This document shows, piece after piece, positions 14,973 to 23,134 of a stretch of 29,750 nucleotides of DNA (position 1 is the first letter of the stretch; every line of letters starts with the position of its first letter). Both the position numbers and the translations under genes were made by a program. This stretch comes from Alphaproteobacteria bacterium. Lineage in GTDB: Bacteria > Pseudomonadota > Alphaproteobacteria > Rhizobiales > Devosiaceae. The notes below the pieces were generated by a model. That model was not told where the DNA came from and did no database searches. It saw only the letters and a program-made list of their open reading frames with translations. The stretch is from NCBI GenBank assembly GCA_024279575.1, contig JAJRRJ010000071.1:1-29750 (forward strand), written 5' to 3'.

Positions 14973-16870
14973 CGGTTTTCCTCTCGTGCCTTGTCCCATA
15001 TGCTGCATAATGCTGCGTATTTTTTCGCCATGTCCTGAACGGCCGCCGCGTCGGAAATTTCATCCTTCATCCAGCCCCGCGCCGCATCACCAAATATTGT
15101 CCGCCCGACCGCAAACCCCTTGACCAGATCGTGTTGTGCCGCCTGAGAAAAACTCGTGAACAAATCTTCGGCCGAGGCATCCAGCCCCAGCACCACAATG
15201 CCGCGTGTATGCTCGTCATTGCGCTCAATGGTCTTGACCGCCGCCGCCCAGCAGGCCGCATCACGATACGGCTCCAGTTTCCACCAATCGGGATATATGC
15301 CGATATCATACACGCGCTGGATCATCGCTGAAATGCTGGCTTCGTCAACCGGCCCGTGTTTGCTCAAGATAGGTTCCAGCAAAAACTCCAGCCCGTTGCG
15401 ACGGCTGGCGGCAAACAGGCGCAACAGGGTCGCTTCCTGCGCGGCTTTCAGATCATCGGGGTCATCGGGGTGATAAAAGCACAGCACTTTAACCACATGC
15501 TCGCGCGGCCATTCATTCAGCCCGCCAAAATCCAGCCCTATTGCCGGTTCCAGCCGCAACGGGCGCGATCCGGGCCATTCAACGGTGTTACCAATCCATA
15601 GCCCCTGCCCTGCCGCTTCCCACAGCGCTTTTTGCCCAAGGCGGTTGTCGCACAGCAAACCGTATCCGTCGCGGCCAGCCGACACCTGCAACAAGGCTTC
15701 AAGACACAGCACCTTGAAGGAACCAATTTTCTCTGGCGTGGCGCCTACCATTTCCTCAAGTTGCATACGGTGGTCAAAGGCAAAGATGCGCATATCCGGC
15801 CAGTTGCCCTTGCGGGTGGCGGCCCAGTGGATCTGCTCCAGCACTTTGTCTTTGCGCAAAGCCGGGTTTTTTACACCGCGCTCCAGGAAGAACTGCAATT
15901 CATCCCAATCGGGATAGGCCGGGGTGCAGCCGTGGCGGGAAACCGCAAATGCCCCGCAGGCGTTGGCCCATGTCAGCGATACCTCCCAGCTTTCGCCCTT
16001 CAGCCAGCCGCGCAGCAGACCAGACATAAAGCCGTCACCAGCGCCCAGCACATTAAACACCTCAATCGGAAAGGCGGGGCCGGAAATGCCTTGATCAAGA
16101 TTGTCGGAAACAGGGCCTTCAAATGCCACCGCCCCCATTGGGCCGCGTTTGCATACCAGCGTTGCCGCTGTTAATGCCCGCACGTTTTTCAGCGCCTGCA
16201 CCGTGTCAGTGGTGCCACCGGCGATGTGGAATTCCTCTTCGGTGCCGACAATCAGGTCAAACAGCGCCAGCGTCTTTTGCAGCTTCGCCGTCACCACAGG
16301 GCTATCAATGAACCGCTCTTCGCCCGCGCCGTGCCCCGCCAGCCCCCAAAGATTGGGGCGGTAGTCAATATCCAGCGCCGTGCGCGCGCCGAATTTACGC
16401 GCCAGATGCAGGGCTTTCAGCACCGCGGCTTCGGTGTTGTCATGGCTCAAATGGGTGCCGGTTACGGTCAGGCAGCGGGTATCGCGGATCAGGTCAGGGT
16501 CAATATCATCCTCGCACAGCGCCATATCAGCGCAATTTTCACGATAGAAAATCAACGGAAAATGTGTGTCATCACGAATGCCCAGCAACACCAGGGCAGT
16601 TAATCGATCGGGGTCGGTAATAACGCTGCGCACATCTACGCCCTCGGCGGCCAGCTCCTCGCGAATGAAACGGCCCATATGCTCATCCCCGACCCGGGTT
16701 ATCAGCGCCGATTTCAGGCCCAGACGCGCGCATCCGGCCGCAATGTTGGTCGGAGAGCCGCCGATATATTTGTTAAACGACCTCATGTCTTCCAGCCGCC
16801 CGCCAACCTGCGCGCCGTAAAGGTCAACCGAAGACCGACCAATAGTCACTACATCGAGTTTCACGCGCAC
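14969..16870 (-). CDS. iolC: 5-dehydro-2-deoxygluconokinase fused to DUF2090 aldolase-like domain
   Basis: Two-domain protein, 633 aa. Residues 1-330 are a PfkB/ribokinase kinase that phosphorylates 2-deoxy-5-keto-gluconate: VVTIGRSSVDLYGAQVGG, YIGGSPTNIAAGCARLG and the catalytic NVLGAGDGFMSGLLRG with Asp279 as base. Residues from about 345 on (NWPDMRIFAFDHRMQLEEMV, LLCDNRLGQKALWEA, FYHPDDPDDLKAAQEATL, VVLGLDASAEDLF) form DUF2090, an aldolase-like TIM barrel thought to cleave the kinase product to DHAP and malonate semialdehyde. That would explain the absence of a separate iolJ here. It is first of the iolCDEBA genes, 99 bases after iolR, with an operator-like repeat 65 bases before its ATG. 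Confidence 0.95.
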   Translation of the reverse strand: MRVKLDVVTIGRSSVDLYGAQVGGRLEDMRSFNKYIGGSPTNIAAGCARLGLKSALITRVGDEHMGRFIREELAAEGVDVRSVITDPDRLTALVLLGIRDDTHFPLIFYRENCADMALCEDDIDPDLIRDTRCLTVTGTHLSHDNTEAAVLKALHLARKFGARTALDIDYRPNLWGLAGHGAGEERFIDSPVVTAKLQKTLALFDLIVGTEEEFHIAGGTTDTVQALKNVRALTAATLVCKRGPMGAVAFEGPVSDNLDQGISGPAFPIEVFNVLGAGDGFMSGLLRGWLKGESWEVSLTWANACGAFAVSRHGCTPAYPDWDELQFFLERGVKNPALRKDKVLEQIHWAATRKGNWPDMRIFAFDHRMQLEEMVGATPEKIGSFKVLCLEALLQVSAGRDGYGLLCDNRLGQKALWEAAGQGLWIGNTVEWPGSRPLRLEPAIGLDFGGLNEWPREHVVKVLCFYHPDDPDDLKAAQEATLLRLFAASRRNGLEFLLEPILSKHGPVDEASISAMIQRVYDIGIYPDWWKLEPYRDAACWAAAVKTIERNDEHTRGIVVLGLDASAEDLFTSFSQAAQHDLVKGFAVGRTIFGDAARGWMKDEISDAAAVQDMAKKYAALCSIWDKAREENR

Positions 16871-16934
16871 TCCCTTCAGGCAATCCAGATTACGTTATTG
16901 ATCGCCGCTAATAAGTTTCATCTTAATGGGATTG

Positions 16935-16950
16935 TAGAATATAAATTCCA
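16935..16950. promoter_or_regulatory. Candidate IolR operator upstream of iolC
   Basis: TAGAA-TATAAA-TTCCA, a GAA-N6-TTC inverted repeat 65 bases before the iolC start and 19 bases upstream of the iolR stop on the other side. The same architecture with an AT-rich centre occurs between iolR and iolG and, with one mismatch, before the transporter operon. RpiR-family inositol repressors act on short inverted repeats of this kind; binding here is inferred. Confidence 0.6.
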
Positions 16951-16969
16951 TGAATAAAAGGCTTGAAAT

Positions 16970-17800
16970 TTATTTTTCATCAAGCGCCAACCCACGGCGC
17001 GTACCTACAGCCACTGCCAGTGTTATCGCCAGAGACAGCGGTGCCGTAAGGGCGCGGAATGACCCGACATCTGCCTCTGAAACTGTCAAAACTGTTGCCT
17101 TCAAATGGTGCAGCGGAGAGTTGATAGCGTCTGTTATGGCAACAATATCGCAGCCCCGCGATCGCGCGAAATTCGCAAGGTCAAGGGTTTCTTGCGTATA
17201 GGGCGCAAAGGTTATCACCACCAGAACATCATCAGGCAAAATAGCGTGCCGGTGATCCAGATTGCCAAATTTTCCGTGCAGCATGGCGGGAGCGTTCATC
17301 TTTTCGAACGCATAGGCAAGATATGTCGCAACCGGAAAGGCGCGACTAAGACCAACAATGTGAATCATCGGGGCCTTTGACATTACAGCGACGGCGTGTT
17401 CCAGCACGTCTGGCTCGACCGAACCTGCCAGGTTTTCCAGTGAAGCGCGGCCTGCGTCAATAAACTCGACCAGCAATGTTGACGGGCTTTCTTCGCCACT
17501 GGTGCGCAATGCCTCCAGCCTGGTCGCATAGTCGGGCCAGCGTTGGGTAAAAGCATCCCGAAACATACGTTGCATTTGCGAATACCCCGAAAACCCCATC
17601 AACTGACAAAAACGCATAAAGGCCGATGGCTGCACCCCGGCCGCCTTTGACAGATCTGCAACGGTTGACACCGCAATAATGTCGGTGTTTCGGGCTACAT
17701 AATCTGCACATTGGCGCAAGCGCTTTGGCAAGCCGCCGGTGATTTCAACCAACCTGACCTGGAACTCTTCAAGCGTTTTCGGGGCGTCGGGTTTTGTCAT
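16970..17800 (-). CDS. iolR: RpiR/MurR-family transcriptional regulator of inositol catabolism
   Basis: DNA-binding regulator, 276 aa from the chosen start. The N-terminal helix-turn-helix domain (about 1-80) carries LPKRLRQCADYVARNTDIIA, STVADLSKAAGVQPSAFMRF and CQLMGFSGYSQMQRMFRDAF. The C-terminal SIS sugar-phosphate-binding domain (from about 110) carries APMIHIVGLSRAFPVATYLA, VLVVITFAPYTQETLDLANF and SRGCDIVAITDAINSPL. The architecture is that of inositol repressors such as rhizobial IolR, which respond to a phosphorylated inositol intermediate. I chose ATG 17800 (MTKPDAPKTLEEF); the frame extends to 17851, but that would run into the operator region. Position next to iolC and iolG supports the role. 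Confidence 0.85.
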   Translation of the reverse strand: MTKPDAPKTLEEFQVRLVEITGGLPKRLRQCADYVARNTDIIAVSTVADLSKAAGVQPSAFMRFCQLMGFSGYSQMQRMFRDAFTQRWPDYATRLEALRTSGEESPSTLLVEFIDAGRASLENLAGSVEPDVLEHAVAVMSKAPMIHIVGLSRAFPVATYLAYAFEKMNAPAMLHGKFGNLDHRHAILPDDVLVVITFAPYTQETLDLANFARSRGCDIVAITDAINSPLHHLKATVLTVSEADVGSFRALTAPLSLAITLAVAVGTRRGLALDEK

Positions 17801-17855
17801 TATTATTCTTTCATTTTGGCTTGACAGAACGTCAGGCATGCCGCATTCCATAGAT

Positions 17856-17871
17856 TAGAACATATATTCTA
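17856..17871. promoter_or_regulatory. Candidate IolR operator in the iolR-iolG divergent promoter
   Basis: TAGAA-CATATA-TTCTA: five-base arms are perfectly complementary around a six-base AT-rich centre. It lies 56 bases before iolR and 64 bases before iolG, so one site could control both divergent genes. It matches the iolC-proximal site at TAGAA and TTC. Confidence 0.65.
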
Positions 17872-17934
17872 TCAAAGGTCGGGTATAATGTCCAACAGGA
17901 ATCGGTGTTCGGTATTTCAGCAAAGGTTGTGCAG

Positions 17935-18936
17935 ATGACAATAAGATTTGCCCTTCTAGGGGCCGGACGCATCGGGCAGGTTCACGCCAAGGCGGTGGCC
18001 TCTAACCCGCAGGCGATACTGATAGCGGTAGCGGATGCGTTTGAGGAGGCCGCCACTGCATTGGTAGCTGAATTTGGCGGCGAGCTGCGCAGCATAGAGA
18101 CCATCGCGGCATCAGACGATATTGATGCCGTGCTTATCTGCACTCCGACCAACACCCATGCCGACCTGATTGAAAAGTTTTCCCGTGCCGGAAAAGCGGT
18201 TTTTTGTGAAAAACCGATTGATCTGGATATGGGCCGGGTCAAGGCCTGCCTAGAGGTTGTCGATAACACCAACGCCACGCTGATGGTTGGGTTCAATCGC
18301 CGGTTTGACCCGCATTTTATCGCCCTGAAAGATGCCATTACTGCCGGTAAAATTGGTGAGATCGAAATGATCAATATTATCTCCCGCGACCCCGGCGCGC
18401 CTCCACCGGAATATATAAAAGTCTCGGGCGGGATATTCAAAGACATGTCGATCCACGATTTTGACATGGCGCGGTTTTTGCTGGATGAGGAGATTGAAAC
18501 CGTGATGGCCAGCGCCTCGGTTCTTGTGGACCCAGAGATCGGCGCGCTTGGTGACTACGACAGCGCCAGCATTATCCTGACCACCGCCAGCGGCAAACAC
18601 TGCGCCATTTCCAACTCGCGCCGCGCCACCTATGGCTATGATCAGAGGATCGAGGTGCATGGCGCCCTTGGCTTGGTCAGCGCCGAAAACCAGCGCCCCG
18701 TCAGCATTGAACTGGCCAACGCCGACGGCTACACGCGCCCGCCATTACATGATTTTTTCATGACCCGCTACATCGCGGCTTACGGCGCAGAAATCAACGC
18801 CTTTATCGGGTCGCTGGTAAGCGGAAGCGCCGCCTCGCCAAGCGGTCAGGATGGTCTGGCATCTTTGCTGATTGCAGAGGCCGCGCTAAAATCCGTTAAA
18901 GAAGGCCGCGCTATAAAGCTGGCTGACCTCAGCTGA
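17935..18936 (+). CDS. iolG: Myo-inositol 2-dehydrogenase
   Basis: NAD-dependent Gfo/Idh/MocA oxidoreductase, 333 aa, that oxidises myo-inositol to scyllo-inosose, the entry step of the iol pathway. The Rossmann motif GAGRIG is at 9-14. Family motifs include CTPTNTHADLI, CEKPIDLD (Lys93), VGFNRRFDPHF and SGGIFKDMSIHDFDMARF (Asp170 and His174 as catalytic residues). The C-terminal half is the usual alpha/beta dimer domain. Start ATG 17935 has AAAGG at about 8 bases; a GTG at 17905 in frame lacks such a site. It diverges from iolR and its 3' end overlaps the convergent IMPase gene by 8 bases. Confidence 0.95.
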   Translation: MTIRFALLGAGRIGQVHAKAVASNPQAILIAVADAFEEAATALVAEFGGELRSIETIAASDDIDAVLICTPTNTHADLIEKFSRAGKAVFCEKPIDLDMGRVKACLEVVDNTNATLMVGFNRRFDPHFIALKDAITAGKIGEIEMINIISRDPGAPPPEYIKVSGGIFKDMSIHDFDMARFLLDEEIETVMASASVLVDPEIGALGDYDSASIILTTASGKHCAISNSRRATYGYDQRIEVHGALGLVSAENQRPVSIELANADGYTRPPLHDFFMTRYIAAYGAEINAFIGSLVSGSAASPSGQDGLASLLIAEAALKSVKEGRAIKLADLS

Positions 18937-19738
18937 CGCGGGCGTGCGCCCCTATCAGCAGTTTTTTTAACGGCTCTGACAATGCGGGGGTGGCGCATAG
19001 CACCTCCCCGCCATCTGCAATAAACCCATCCATGGGCGGGCAAACCACCTCTGCTCCGGCTTCCTGTGCGATCAACAGGCCGGCCAGCGCATCCCAGCTG
19101 TTCAGGTGCTTTTCGTAATAATAGTCGGCCACACCTTCGGCCACCCGCACCAGCCCGATGGCCGCCGAGCCGATTTTTCGATGCTCTATTCCGGCATCAA
19201 ACAACGCCTGTAACTGGCTCAGGTATAGCCCGAACGGTGTGCGCCGCGATGCCCCGAGAATACCCATTGCCACCTGTGGGTCACGGGTATTCGAGACAGT
19301 AATAGCCTCACCATCCCGCCATGCCCCGCCGCCCATACGCGCCGCATAAATCCGGTCAGTCGGGCTGTCATGAATGACCCCGAGAACGGTTATGCCACCC
19401 TGCACATAAGCAATCGACACCCCCCAATGCCGCAAGCCGCGCAGGTAATTCGAGGTGCCGTCAATCGGGTCCACTACCCAGGTGCCGCCTTGCCCGGCCG
19501 TGCCGCCGGTTTCTTCACCGATGAACCCATCCTCCGGGAAGGCCCGTTTCAAGGCTGATTTGATCGTGTCTTCTGCGTGTTTATCTGCTATCGTCACAAA
19601 ATCCTGCGTGCTCTTTTGCTCGACACCAAGCGCCTCGCCTTGGCTTTCATTCCAGAACCGCAACGCTTCTCGCCCCACATCCCGCGCCAGCTTGCGGGCA
19701 AGGTTCAGCCGCATGGTCAGGTCATCATCAATAGTCAT
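18929..19738 (-). CDS. Inositol monophosphatase family protein
   Basis: Mg2+-dependent phosphatase of the IMPase/FIG fold, 269 aa. All three signature motifs are present: FIGEETGG (metal-binding Glu75/76), WVVDPIDGTSNYLRG (Asp90 and Asp93) and NSWDALAGLLIAQEAGAEVV. Such enzymes remove phosphate from myo-inositol-1-phosphate, though relatives act on other sugar or nucleotide phosphates. It is the last gene of the transporter operon: its start overlaps the GDPD stop by 11 bases, and its own end overlaps iolG tail-to-tail. Context next to GDPD and the inositol pathway argues for an inositol phosphate substrate; SuhB-like housekeeping roles are less likely here. Confidence 0.9.
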   Translation of the reverse strand: MTIDDDLTMRLNLARKLARDVGREALRFWNESQGEALGVEQKSTQDFVTIADKHAEDTIKSALKRAFPEDGFIGEETGGTAGQGGTWVVDPIDGTSNYLRGLRHWGVSIAYVQGGITVLGVIHDSPTDRIYAARMGGGAWRDGEAITVSNTRDPQVAMGILGASRRTPFGLYLSQLQALFDAGIEHRKIGSAAIGLVRVAEGVADYYYEKHLNSWDALAGLLIAQEAGAEVVCPPMDGFIADGGEVLCATPALSEPLKKLLIGAHARVS

Positions 19739-21239
19739 TTTGGTTCATTGCCTGGAAATGACGGCGCACCTTCGGGTAGGATGCCAGGATTTTGAACCGG
19801 TTCGGGTAATCCAAGTTTACCATGTCGGGCTTGGTTTCAAGATAGCTACCCAGATCATCCCAGTTTGATCGTCGGCTGTAAATCATCGAACGCACGCCGA
19901 GCGCGGCACATTTGGAAATTTCAGACAGGTCATCACGTTCCACATCAAATTCTATAATCTGGGCATCATAGGCATTGACCGCCTCTGCCACCGAGGAATA
20001 TTTCCAGCGCGGTGCCATCAGAATTATTTCGGGGGATTGATTGCGCAGCCAGCGCAGCAGTTCGATGTCGCCACTCCAGAAAAAACACTCCTCCAACATG
20101 CCGTGCGTCCTGACGGTTTCCAGCAGCGCCTCAGCGTCAGCATTCTTCACCTCGATGTAAATGCCGCATTGGCCGCGAGCCATCTTAAGGAATTCTGCAA
20201 GGACGGAGACGTTGTGTTTGGTCTGACCTCCACGAAACCATTCACCCGCATCCAGCGACTGGATATGCGCCAATGTGTGTCTGGCCACTGGCCCGTTACC
20301 ATTGGTTGTCCGATCCAGATCAGCATCATGGATCACCACCAGTTCCCCGTCCAGGGTCGTGCGGATATCCAGTTCAACAAACTGAAAGCGTTGATCAATA
20401 CAAATCCTTGTTGCTTCAAGGGTGTTTTCGGGCGCGAGATTATTGGCCCCCCGATGGCAGACAATTTCGATAGGCTGGTTCGGGTCCTGCCTGTAGGGCT
20501 TGAGTAGTTCGGGGCGATTGGAGCAGATACCCATGATCGGTTTGTCCAGTAAATTCTCCAGAATTTCTATGCGGTCCTCGTCCCATAGGATAATCTGGTG
20601 ACCCCGCAACCTTTGCATCAGGTCACCGGTGAGCAATAGATCGGGTCTTTCCGACGCATGTCGCCAACAAATATGCACGATGTCGGCCGCGGTGCCATGC
20701 AGATATTCCAACGGATCAGCGCCGATTGGAACGAGCACGGAAAGCGGGTATTCACACCCTTGTTCGCGCAAATCGGCGATCCACTCAACATTAAACGAAC
20801 CAAGACAGGCAAAGCGGAAATTTGCCGCTTGCAACAGTTTTAACGCCACCAATCCGGCGCCTTCATCCTTGATTTCTATGTAAAGGCCACATCCGTATTT
20901 TCTGGCAAGGTCCATGACCTCTTCCAGCCGGGAAATACGCTGCCCTTCAGGCAATTGCACCGCTGAAATCGTCTTCCAGTCAGATTGCGAAACGCGCAAA
21001 TCCTGCCCGGCAACGCGCGTGAGATCATCATCATGGGTAACAACGCATACGCCGTCGGCGGAAAGATGCACGTCCAATTCCCACATTTCAGCAAAAACGC
21101 CAGCAGCGATCTGAAAGGCCTTTAGTGTGTTTTCCGGCGCATGATCGCAGGCACCACGGTGGGCGATGGCCAGAGGATGACCCGTAGCAAGGGTTTCTGG
21201 CCAGCCAAATTTTTCCAACCAGTCTTTTGTCAGGGTCAA
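19728..21239 (-). CDS. Tandem two-domain glycerophosphodiester phosphodiesterase
   Basis: Hydrolase of glycerophosphodiesters, 503 aa, about twice the usual bacterial length because two GDPD TIM barrels are fused. Domain 1 (about 22-250) has AIAHRGACDHAPENT (His27, Arg28, Glu36), WELDVHL (Glu54, Asp56), VVTHDDDLTRV (His69, Asp70) and YIEIKDEG. Domain 2 (about 257-490) has IVCHRGANNLAPENT (His262, Arg263, Glu271), FVELDIRTTLDG (Glu289, Asp291), VVIHDADLDRTTNG (His304, Asp305) and YIEVKNAD. Both sets of catalytic residues are retained. There is no signal peptide, so it should act in the cytoplasm on imported diesters. The start appears to be TTG at 21239, overlapping the ATPase stop; its ribosome site is weak. 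Confidence 0.9.
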   Translation of the reverse strand: MTLTKDWLEKFGWPETLATGHPLAIAHRGACDHAPENTLKAFQIAAGVFAEMWELDVHLSADGVCVVTHDDDLTRVAGQDLRVSQSDWKTISAVQLPEGQRISRLEEVMDLARKYGCGLYIEIKDEGAGLVALKLLQAANFRFACLGSFNVEWIADLREQGCEYPLSVLVPIGADPLEYLHGTAADIVHICWRHASERPDLLLTGDLMQRLRGHQIILWDEDRIEILENLLDKPIMGICSNRPELLKPYRQDPNQPIEIVCHRGANNLAPENTLEATRICIDQRFQFVELDIRTTLDGELVVIHDADLDRTTNGNGPVARHTLAHIQSLDAGEWFRGGQTKHNVSVLAEFLKMARGQCGIYIEVKNADAEALLETVRTHGMLEECFFWSGDIELLRWLRNQSPEIILMAPRWKYSSVAEAVNAYDAQIIEFDVERDDLSEISKCAALGVRSMIYSRRSNWDDLGSYLETKPDMVNLDYPNRFKILASYPKVRRHFQAMNQNDY

Positions 21240-22294
21240 ATCAGCAGTCCATCTTTATCAAATACCAGCATGTGTTCGGCATCAATGCCCCAGTTAACCG
21301 CGTCACCTATTTTTACCGGCGAGTGGCTGCCCTGAATCGAGCGTAAAATATTTCCGTCCGGCAAAGTGACAACGTAAAGGGTTTCACGCCCCTGTGCCTC
21401 GATCATCGAAACCGTGCCCTTGATCATCACACCCTTGTCGGGCTGATAATATTCGGGCCGGATACCAACGCGCACCTCGCGCCCGGCATGCGAACCGGCT
21501 ATGGCCTTGCGCACTGGAATTTTAGCGCCGGTTGCTGGCTCGATGAAGCTGCCATTCTGAATTATGCCGGTCAGAAACGAAATCGGCGGCGACCCCAGAA
21601 AACCGGCTACATAATCGGATACCGGATTGTTATACATGTCTGACGGTTCGGTGATTTGTAATATTTTTCCAGCATCCATAATCGCTATGCGGTCGCACAT
21701 GCTCATGGCTTCGACCTGATCATGGGTTACCAGCACCGCCGTTATGCCGGTTTCGCGCTGGATACGGCGGATTTCAGAGCGCATTTCAAGGCGCAAGGTT
21801 GCGTCCAGATTGGCCAGCGGCTCATCCAGCAGCAAAACATCAGGGCGGCGGATCAAGGCCCGCGCCAAGGCAACCCTTTGTTGCTGCCCGCCCGATAATT
21901 CACCGGGGCGGCGCTTTAGCAGCGGCCCGATATGCACCATCTCGGCAATTTCATCAACCTTGCGCTGGATTTCGGTGCTGGTTTCCTTGCGCAGTTTCAG
22001 CGGGAAACCGATATTATGGGCAACGTCCATATGCGGATAAAGTGCGAATGACTGGAACACCACGCCTACATTGCGCTCTTGCGAGGTGATGTTGGTTACG
22101 TCGCGATCCCCAAACAATATCCGGCCACCATTTACCTTGTGAATGCCGCAAATCGCAAACAGCGTGGTTGATTTGCCGCACCCGGAGCCGCCCAGAAGGG
22201 CAACCATTTCACCATCATGGACCTCAAGATCCATTTCATCAATCACGGTCAGATCGCCGAAATTTTTGGTGAACTTATCCAATAATATACGCAT
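21236..22294 (-). CDS. Sugar-type ABC transporter ATPase (MalK/UgpC family)
   Basis: ATP-binding subunit, 352 aa, that powers the importer encoded upstream. Seen: Walker A GGSGCGKST (35-43), signature LSGGQQQRVALARALI, Walker B VLLLDEPLANLD, switch His in LVTHDQVEAM, and a C-terminal regulatory TOBE region (about 235-352, YVAGFLGSPPISFLTG, VRVGIRPEYYQ). Full length for the MalK/UgpC group. Its ATG overlaps the permease stop by one base (TAATG), and its stop overlaps the GDPD start, so the enzymes and transporter are translated from one message. Confidence 0.93.
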   Translation of the reverse strand: MRILLDKFTKNFGDLTVIDEMDLEVHDGEMVALLGGSGCGKSTTLFAICGIHKVNGGRILFGDRDVTNITSQERNVGVVFQSFALYPHMDVAHNIGFPLKLRKETSTEIQRKVDEIAEMVHIGPLLKRRPGELSGGQQQRVALARALIRRPDVLLLDEPLANLDATLRLEMRSEIRRIQRETGITAVLVTHDQVEAMSMCDRIAIMDAGKILQITEPSDMYNNPVSDYVAGFLGSPPISFLTGIIQNGSFIEPATGAKIPVRKAIAGSHAGREVRVGIRPEYYQPDKGVMIKGTVSMIEAQGRETLYVVTLPDGNILRSIQGSHSPVKIGDAVNWGIDAEHMLVFDKDGLLI

Positions 22295-23118
22295 TAGCCC
22301 TTCGTGCCCCCACTGTAGATATTCATCAACCTGTTCTGGAAAAACACGAACAGTATTATGACCGGGATGACGTAAAACACACCCACCGATTTAAATAAGG
22401 CCATGTCAAAATTTTGATCATCGGCTATCAGGGCTGCCAGATAGACCGACAACACCTGCACCTTGTTATCCGGTGCCAGCACCAGCGGTAAAACAAATTC
22501 CGACCAGCCGGCGAGAAACGAAAAAATGCCCAGCGCCAGAATGGCCGGTTTCACCTGCGGCAGCACCAGTTTGGTCCAAACCTGAAACCGTGTCGCCCCG
22601 TCCTGAATGCCCGCCATCTCTATCTCCCACGGCACCGTGTCGTAAAAACCCTTCATGATCCATATCCCGAACGGCAGTTCCAGCGCGCTCTTCACCAAAA
22701 TAACGCCAATCAGAGAGTTATATAGCCCCAGCATTTGCAGGATCAGGAAAATTGCAATGAGCAATGTGACTGTCGGGAAGGCGTGCAAAACCATGATACC
22801 GCCCAGAAAAAAGGAGCGGGCGGGCAATTGCAGGCGGGAAAGCGCGTAGCCGGCAGATGAAGAGACCGCCAGCACAATGGCGGTTGTCGCGGTGGCAAAA
22901 ACAAAGGTGTTCCAGGTCGCCAGCCAGATCGAGGGTCGACCGGGGATGGTTTCGGTGAGAAGCCGCCAGTGCTCAAGCGTGAATTCATTGGGGATCATCG
23001 AGCCCGGCGGGGTGTTGGTGATGGTATCCACAAACAGGTAGATATACATCAGGATCAACGGCGCTGTCAAAACACCCAGAAACAGGATGATCGGCCATTT
23101 TCGGTAGTTTCCACTCAT
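22294..23118 (-). CDS. Sugar-type ABC transporter permease (MalG/UgpE-like)
   Basis: Inner-membrane permease, 274 aa, six predicted membrane segments. Landmarks are WPIILFLGVLTAPLILMYIY (TM1), TWNTFVFATATTAIVLAVSS, LSRLQLPARSFFLGG and the EAA loop ...IEMAGIQDGATRFQVWTKLV, followed by LPQVKPAILALGIFSFL. I start it at ATG 23118 (MSGNYRKWP), 17 bases after the stop of the partner permease; the open frame extends to a TTG at 23142 that would overlap it by 8 bases. It pairs with the long permease to form the membrane channel of the CUT1-type importer. Confidence 0.92.
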   Translation of the reverse strand: MSGNYRKWPIILFLGVLTAPLILMYIYLFVDTITNTPPGSMIPNEFTLEHWRLLTETIPGRPSIWLATWNTFVFATATTAIVLAVSSSAGYALSRLQLPARSFFLGGIMVLHAFPTVTLLIAIFLILQMLGLYNSLIGVILVKSALELPFGIWIMKGFYDTVPWEIEMAGIQDGATRFQVWTKLVLPQVKPAILALGIFSFLAGWSEFVLPLVLAPDNKVQVLSVYLAALIADDQNFDMALFKSVGVFYVIPVIILFVFFQNRLMNIYSGGTKG

Positions 23119-23134
23119 AACGACGTTCTCTTTC

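Noticed and set aside
15632..16174. Long plus-strand ORF opposite iolC, and similar ones opposite iolD and iolE
   Set aside because: Antisense frames kept open by GC-rich third positions; the minus-strand proteins carry all the family motifs.
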